Positions 59,542-64,000 of a stretch of 64,000 nucleotides of DNA are shown here, piece by piece. Each line of letters opens with the position of its first letter. Positions within the stretch are counted from its first letter, which is position 1. The notes below the pieces were generated by a model. It had not been told where the DNA came from and made no database searches. It saw nothing but the letters and a program-made list of their open reading frames with translations. The stretch spans positions 6,324,001 to 6,388,000 of the forward strand of contig NZ_CP070619.1 in NCBI RefSeq assembly GCF_017068395.1, given 5' to 3'. The position numbers and the translations under genes were made by a program. Origin of the DNA: Rhodococcus pseudokoreensis (GTDB lineage Bacteria; Actinomycetota; Actinomycetes; Mycobacteriales; Mycobacteriaceae).

Positions 59542-61112
59542 CGGACGTGGTCTCGAGCGGCGGCGTGACGTCCGGGATCCTCCGCCAGTGCAGGCGGGTT
59601 CCCGGCCGGGTCGCGATCGTGGTGGGCGACCGGTCACTGACGTACCGTGAACTCGACTCGGCGAGCGAGACATTGGCGCGCCGGCTCGCGGCCCTCGGCG
59701 TGCGACCGGGCCAGGTGGTGCTGATCCACCAGCGGCAGAGCGTCGAGACGGTCGTCGGGATGATCGCGGCGCTACGGCTGGGCGCGGCGTGGTGCGTGAT
59801 CGAGCCCGGACATCCGGTGGGGCAACTCCGCGCACTCCTCGGCGACATCGACTGCGGTGCCATCGTCTTCGGGTCCGCGGATCCGGAGACGTCACCAGAG
59901 ACGGTCCGGGCACTGGCCCGCAGCGCGGGCGGACGTGTTCCGGCACTCCACGACCGGGACGCAGGCCCCGAGCCCGAAGCCGAACCGGCGGCCGAACTTC
60001 CCGGGGACGTGCCCGCCGCCACCCCCGCCTACGTGATCACCACGTCCGGATCCACCGGCATACCCAAGGCCGTCGTCGCGAGCCGCGCCAACCTCGCGAG
60101 CATGGTCGACGGCCGCAACTACGACTACGACGAGGACGACCTGGTCACGTTCTCCGCGTTCCGCCTCACGTGGGACGGCTCCCTGCTGAAGACCCTCTGG
60201 GCGCTGTGCACCGGCGGCACCAGCGTGCTCCCGGCCGCGCACGAACTGATGGACGCCGAGGCGGTCGCCGCGCTCGCCCGGACGTGGCGGGCCACCCACC
60301 TGGTGGCGACCCCGTCGTTCTACCGGCTGCTGCTGTCGCACCTAGCCCCGCTGCGCGAACGCCTGCGGTTGGTGACGCTTGCGGGAGAGGCGCTTCCGGG
60401 TGTGCTCGTCGCCCAGCACCGGGCGGTGCTGCCCGGGGTTCCGCTGAGCAACGAGTACGGTCCGACCGAGACGACCGTCAGCTGCCTCGCCCATCCGGTG
60501 CGCGACGTTCCCGCCTCGATCGCGCCGATCGGCAGACCGCTGGGGGCGAGCACGGCGTACGTCCTCGACGCGAAACTGGTCGAAGTGCCGTACGGGGCGG
60601 TCGGGGACCTGTACGTCGGCGGTCCCCAGATCTCCGAGGGCTACGCGTCTCGCCCGGCCGCCACCGCGGCCCGGTTCGTCGCCGACCCCTTCGCCGAGCG
60701 GCCGGGCGCCCGGATGTATCACACGGGCGACCTCGCGCGCGTGGACCCGCACGGCGACATCGAATTCTGCGGCCGGTTCGACGGGCAGGTGAAGGTGCGG
60801 GGCGCCCGCGTCGAGAGGCACGCGGTGGAGGCCGCGCTGGAGAGTCATCCCGCGATCCACCAGGCCGTGGTCCTCGCGACCGCCGACGAACACGGGGAGA
60901 CCGCACTGACCGCGTTCTGGGTGCCCGCGGCCACGGCGACCGTGCTGCCCACCCCCCGCGAGTTGATCGCGCACTGCGCCGAGCGACTCGTCGCGCAGGC
61001 CGTGCCCGACCGCTTCCTCGCGCTCGGTGCGCTCCCGCTCGCCCCGAGCAGCAAGGTGGACGAGGCGGCGTTGCGCCGATTGCTCCCCGGCGGAGGTGGT
61101 GGCGTTGCCTGA
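59538..61112 (+). CDS. free-standing adenylation-domain protein
   Basis: A 524-residue AMP-forming ligase of the NRPS adenylation family without a carrier domain. Core A3 TTSGSTGIPKAVVAS is near residue 170, A5 NEYGPTETT near 310, A7 YHTGDLARVDPHGDI near 395, and A10 lysine at SSKVDEAALRRL near the end. Reading the binding pocket by eye gives D-G-L-V-V-L-E-V-S; I do not recognise it, though Asp235 implies an amino-acid substrate. It would activate a monomer and load it on a carrier in trans. Coupled to fkbH-like by ATGA. Confidence 0.9.
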   Translation: MTDVVSSGGVTSGILRQCRRVPGRVAIVVGDRSLTYRELDSASETLARRLAALGVRPGQVVLIHQRQSVETVVGMIAALRLGAAWCVIEPGHPVGQLRALLGDIDCGAIVFGSADPETSPETVRALARSAGGRVPALHDRDAGPEPEAEPAAELPGDVPAATPAYVITTSGSTGIPKAVVASRANLASMVDGRNYDYDEDDLVTFSAFRLTWDGSLLKTLWALCTGGTSVLPAAHELMDAEAVAALARTWRATHLVATPSFYRLLLSHLAPLRERLRLVTLAGEALPGVLVAQHRAVLPGVPLSNEYGPTETTVSCLAHPVRDVPASIAPIGRPLGASTAYVLDAKLVEVPYGAVGDLYVGGPQISEGYASRPAATAARFVADPFAERPGARMYHTGDLARVDPHGDIEFCGRFDGQVKVRGARVERHAVEAALESHPAIHQAVVLATADEHGETALTAFWVPAATATVLPTPRELIAHCAERLVAQAVPDRFLALGALPLAPSSKVDEAALRRLLPGGGGGVA

Positions 61113-64000
61113 GCACACACCGTTCCCGCTGTCCTCCGCGCAATACGAGGCGTGGCTGGCGCAGCAACTGGCCCCCGACGTGCCGCTGTGCATCGCCCAG
61201 TACGTCGAGGTCCACGGCGACCTGAACGTCGACGTCCTGCGGGCGGCCACCGTCGCGACCGCGGACGAATTCGGATCGCCGTTCCTCCGGTTGATCGACC
61301 GGGACGGTCAGCCGTTCCAGATGGTCGACCCCGCCGCGGACCGCTCGATCGGGTTCGTGGACTTCCGGGGCGACGCCGAACCGGTGGACGCCGCCCGCCG
61401 GTGGATGCGCGCCGACTGCGAGACCCCGCTCGATCCGGCCCGCGACCGGCTCGTCGCATCGTCGATCCTCCGGGTCGGTCACGAGCACTACTTGTGGTAC
61501 AGCAAGATTCACCACGTCGCGCTGGACGGCTACGGTGCGATGACGATGCTCAACCGCATCGCGGCCCGGTACTCCGCGGACGTGCTCGGCAGACAGCCGG
61601 CACCCGGCGAGGCCGCGGACCCCCGCCATCTGTACGACGCCGACCAGCAGTACCGGTCGTCGAACCGCTTCGCCGCGGACCGGCAGTACTGGGCTGATCG
61701 GATCGACGGTCTCGGACCCGGATCGACCCTGGCGCGGCGGCCGGGACCCGCGGTCGCCACGAGCACCGACGCCGCCGGGCCCCTCCCGGACGCGGCGGAG
61801 CGCGCGCTCGGCGAAGCGGGCACCCGCGGAACCGCCGCGATCATCGCCGCGTTCGCCTGCTACCTGTCGAGGATGACGGGACGCCGGGACGTGCTCGTGA
61901 AGATCCCGGTATCGGCGCGCACCACCGCGATCCTGCGGCGGTCCGGCGGAATGGTCGCGGGTGTCGTGCCTTTTCCCGTGCGGATCCGCCCCGACGACAC
62001 CGTGGGACAACTGGTCGAGCGGGTGCAACTGGACCTGATGGGTGCGCTGCGGCACCAGAGGTTCGGGCTCGGCGACATCCGGCGCGACGCGGGCGCCGCT
62101 GCCGCGGAGTCGCTGTCGGGACCGATGGTCAATGTGATGCTCTTCCATCAGGAACTCGCCCTCGGGCCATTGGTCGGCGAGTACCACATCGTCACGTCCG
62201 GACCGGTCGAGGACCTGCTCGTCAACGTGTACCAGAGCGGCTCCCCGGTCCGGACCGTCGTCCATTTCCTGGCCAACCCCCACCGGTACGACGCCGGCGA
62301 GGTCGGTGCCCATCACCGGCGGTTCGTGGAACTGCTCGGCGACTTCCTCGCGGCAGGCCCGGACGCCCCCGTCGGCACCGTCCACGAGGAGACTGCCCGG
62401 CTCGACTTCTGGACGCGCACCCTCGCCGGTGCGCCGCCGCTGCTGGATCTGCCCACCGACCGTCCGCGCCCCGCCCGGCCGTCGCGGCGCAGCGCTGCGG
62501 TCGACGTCGAGCTGGACCCGGATCTGCGGCGCGCGCTGGCAGCGTTCGCCGATGCGCACCGCACGGACGCCGCCACCGTCACGCACGCGGTGCTGGCACT
62601 GGTGCTGGCACGATCGGCTCGCACCGGCGACGTCGTTGTCGGCACGCGGACGGACACCGACGTGGTGGTGTCGCGGACCCGGGTGCGCGACTCCGATCGG
62701 TTCGGCGAGTTCGTCGACACGGTCCGGGACGCCGCCGCGCAGGCGAGCGCCCACCGCGGCGTACCGGTGGAGGCCATCGCCCTGGCCCTCGACCTGCCGC
62801 GGTCCGCGTCCCACGCACCGCTCTTCCAGGTGCTGCTCGAATTCTCGGACTCCGGAGGGGAACTCGGCGACCTCGATCTGCGGGTCACGGTGTCCGGCAC
62901 GACGGCCCGCTTCACGTACGCGACGGACCTCTTCGACGCCGCCACCGTGGACGGGCTCGCCCGGCGGTTCGTGCGGACCGCCGCCGCGGGCGTCGCGGAT
63001 CCGTCCGTCGTGATCGGCGACATCGACCTCGCCGACCCGGCCGAACACGCCCTGCTGCGGGAATGGTCGACCCGTCCGGCGGACGCCGCCGGCGAGACCA
63101 CGCTCGGCGCGCTGTTCGCCGACCGGGCCGCGCGGAACCCCGGCGCCACCGCCGTCGTGTCGGGCGGTGAGCGAATCACTTACGGCGACCTCGACGCCCG
63201 GTCGAACCGTCTTGCCCGGCACCTCCTCTCGCTGGGGGTTGGCCCGGAATCGATGGTCGCCGTCGCGATGCCGCGGACCGCAGCGCTCGTCGTCGCACTC
63301 CTGGCGGTCGTCAAATCCGGGGCCGCCTACGTGCCTGTCGACGCTGATCACCCCGGTGAGCGTTCGGCACTCGTCGTCGCCGACGCCCATCCGGTGTGCG
63401 TGCTCGCGACCCGCGACACCGCGGCCGCACTGCCCGTGTCGGACATTCCGGTCCTGCTTCTCGATTCGGCGGACCCCGAACTCGACGGGCGATCCGCGGA
63501 CCCGCTGACCGACACCGAACGGGCACCGGCCGATCCGGACTCACTGGCCTACGTCGTCTACACGTCGGGATCGACGGGTCGACCGAAAGGTGTTGCGGTG
63601 TCGCACCGCAACGTGGTCTCCCTCTTCACCGGCACCCGCGACCTGTTCCGGTTCGGCGACAGCGACGTGTGGACGATGTTCCACTCCCCGGCGTTCGACT
63701 TCTCGGTGTGGGAGTTGTGGGGCGCGCTGCTGCACGGCGGCACCCTCGTCGTCGTCGACCTCGACACCGCCCGGACACCCGCCGCGTTCCTCGCGCTGCT
63801 GCGCCGCGAGCGGGTGACGGTGCTGAGTCAGACGCCGACGGCGTTCTCCCAGCTGATCGAGGCCACCGATGCGGACGGCGACGCTGGCCCGACGTCGTTG
63901 CGCTACGTCGTGCTCGGCGGCGAGGCACTCGACTTCGGGCAGCTGGAACGCTGGTACTCGCGCCGTGGCGACGACGCGCCCGTGCTCGTGAACATGTACG
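61105..64000 (+). CDS. non-ribosomal peptide synthetase, C - half C - A... (runs off window)
   Basis: At least 965 residues; the gene continues beyond the window. Residues 1-425 form a full condensation domain with HHVALDG at 136-142; its RHQRFGLGDIRRD and TSGPVEDLLVN blocks resemble the first C domain of EntF. Residues 433-640 (LDFWTRTLAGAPP...) match only the second half of another C domain, with no HHxxxDG motif. The adenylation domain begins near 665 with A3 YTSGSTGRPKG at 819-829; its pocket starts Asp-Phe-Trp. TTG 61105 has GGAGG 8 nt upstream; GTG 61099 and 61096 are alternatives. Overlaps the adenylation gene by 8 nt. Confidence 0.92.
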   Translation, partial: MPEHTPFPLSSAQYEAWLAQQLAPDVPLCIAQYVEVHGDLNVDVLRAATVATADEFGSPFLRLIDRDGQPFQMVDPAADRSIGFVDFRGDAEPVDAARRWMRADCETPLDPARDRLVASSILRVGHEHYLWYSKIHHVALDGYGAMTMLNRIAARYSADVLGRQPAPGEAADPRHLYDADQQYRSSNRFAADRQYWADRIDGLGPGSTLARRPGPAVATSTDAAGPLPDAAERALGEAGTRGTAAIIAAFACYLSRMTGRRDVLVKIPVSARTTAILRRSGGMVAGVVPFPVRIRPDDTVGQLVERVQLDLMGALRHQRFGLGDIRRDAGAAAAESLSGPMVNVMLFHQELALGPLVGEYHIVTSGPVEDLLVNVYQSGSPVRTVVHFLANPHRYDAGEVGAHHRRFVELLGDFLAAGPDAPVGTVHEETARLDFWTRTLAGAPPLLDLPTDRPRPARPSRRSAAVDVELDPDLRRALAAFADAHRTDAATVTHAVLALVLARSARTGDVVVGTRTDTDVVVSRTRVRDSDRFGEFVDTVRDAAAQASAHRGVPVEAIALALDLPRSASHAPLFQVLLEFSDSGGELGDLDLRVTVSGTTARFTYATDLFDAATVDGLARRFVRTAAAGVADPSVVIGDIDLADPAEHALLREWSTRPADAAGETTLGALFADRAARNPGATAVVSGGERITYGDLDARSNRLARHLLSLGVGPESMVAVAMPRTAALVVALLAVVKSGAAYVPVDADHPGERSALVVADAHPVCVLATRDTAAALPVSDIPVLLLDSADPELDGRSADPLTDTERAPADPDSLAYVVYTSGSTGRPKGVAVSHRNVVSLFTGTRDLFRFGDSDVWTMFHSPAFDFSVWELWGALLHGGTLVVVDLDTARTPAAFLALLRRERVTVLSQTPTAFSQLIEATDADGDAGPTSLRYVVLGGEALDFGQLERWYSRRGDDAPVLVNMY

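Noticed and set aside
60478..63390. 970-codon open frame on the minus strand
   Set aside because: Antisense to the adenylation and NRPS genes; rich in Arg/Gly/Val with no domain and no ribosome site. A shadow of GC-rich coding.
1..64000. mobile elements or CRISPR arrays
   Set aside because: No transposase, integrase, terminal inverted repeats flanking a gene, or regularly spaced repeats were seen; the only repeats are short palindromes and paralogous genes.

Overview
The window looks like chromosome from a high-GC mycolic-acid actinomycete, most likely Rhodococcus. Supporting this are dense GC-rich coding, frequent GTG starts, 1-4 nt stop/start overlaps, an IdeR-type iron box, a DosR/DevR box beside a DevR/DevS pair, an F420-type LLM oxidoreductase, an LppA-like lipoprotein, WXG100-like and DUF1023 proteins, and the rhodanese-metZ pair known from mycobacteria. 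The species is inference. No insertion sequence, prophage, CRISPR array or rRNA was seen.

Layout. 0.4-10.2 kb is mostly housekeeping or metabolic: two alpha/beta hydrolases, a PP-loop protein, tRNA-Arg(CCU), a small gene behind an iron box, a CycA-like permease, a secreted M23 peptidase, a GCS2 ligase and an nsrR-hmp nitric-oxide operon. 10.4-15.7 kb is a hypoxia/dormancy-like island: a DosR box, two tandem-domain universal stress proteins around an F420-type oxidoreductase, then a DevR-like regulator converging with a GAF-GAF DevS-like kinase. 15.9-29 kb holds a secreted protein, a cupin/TDT-carrier/SRPBCC operon, thyA-folA, cobF, an Fpg/Nei glycosylase, purT, fprA, and rhodanese-metZ. Dispersed palindromes and likely leaderless promoters occur here. 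29-31.7 kb carries a WXG100-like protein, a DUF1023 hydrolase and an LppA-like lipoprotein.

31.7-35.9 kb (minus strand) is a compact five-gene surface-fibre-like operon: three TasA/CalY-type proteins with alternate signal peptides, a SipW-type signal peptidase, and a second SipW-type peptidase fused in one chain to its own TasA-like, Thr-rich substrate region. This is the most unusual locus in the window.

37.9-56 kb contains two consecutive plus-strand sulfur-acquisition operons. Each opens with an almost identical S-box (SAM) riboswitch followed by a short ORF for a Cys-containing leader peptide (shared core H-x-D-L-C-R) and a candidate hairpin. Operon 1 has a polar-amino-acid ABC transporter, a GNAT acetyltransferase and three LLM flavin monooxygenases. 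Operon 2 has an oligopeptide-type ABC transporter, four LLM monooxygenases and a DUF1684 protein. Several monooxygenases are paralogous between operons, suggesting module duplication. The gene set resembles Bacillus S-alkylcysteine salvage.

56.1-64 kb follows operon 2 on the same strand after a 44-nt gap with no terminator seen. It is a translationally coupled biosynthetic cluster: acyl carrier protein, acyl-CoA dehydrogenase, a KAS III-like enzyme with altered catalytic residues, an FkbH-like glyceryl-ACP enzyme, a free-standing adenylation protein, and an NRPS (EntF-like C domain, half C domain, A domain) that runs off the window. The product is unknown; sulfur-responsive expression is a testable inference.
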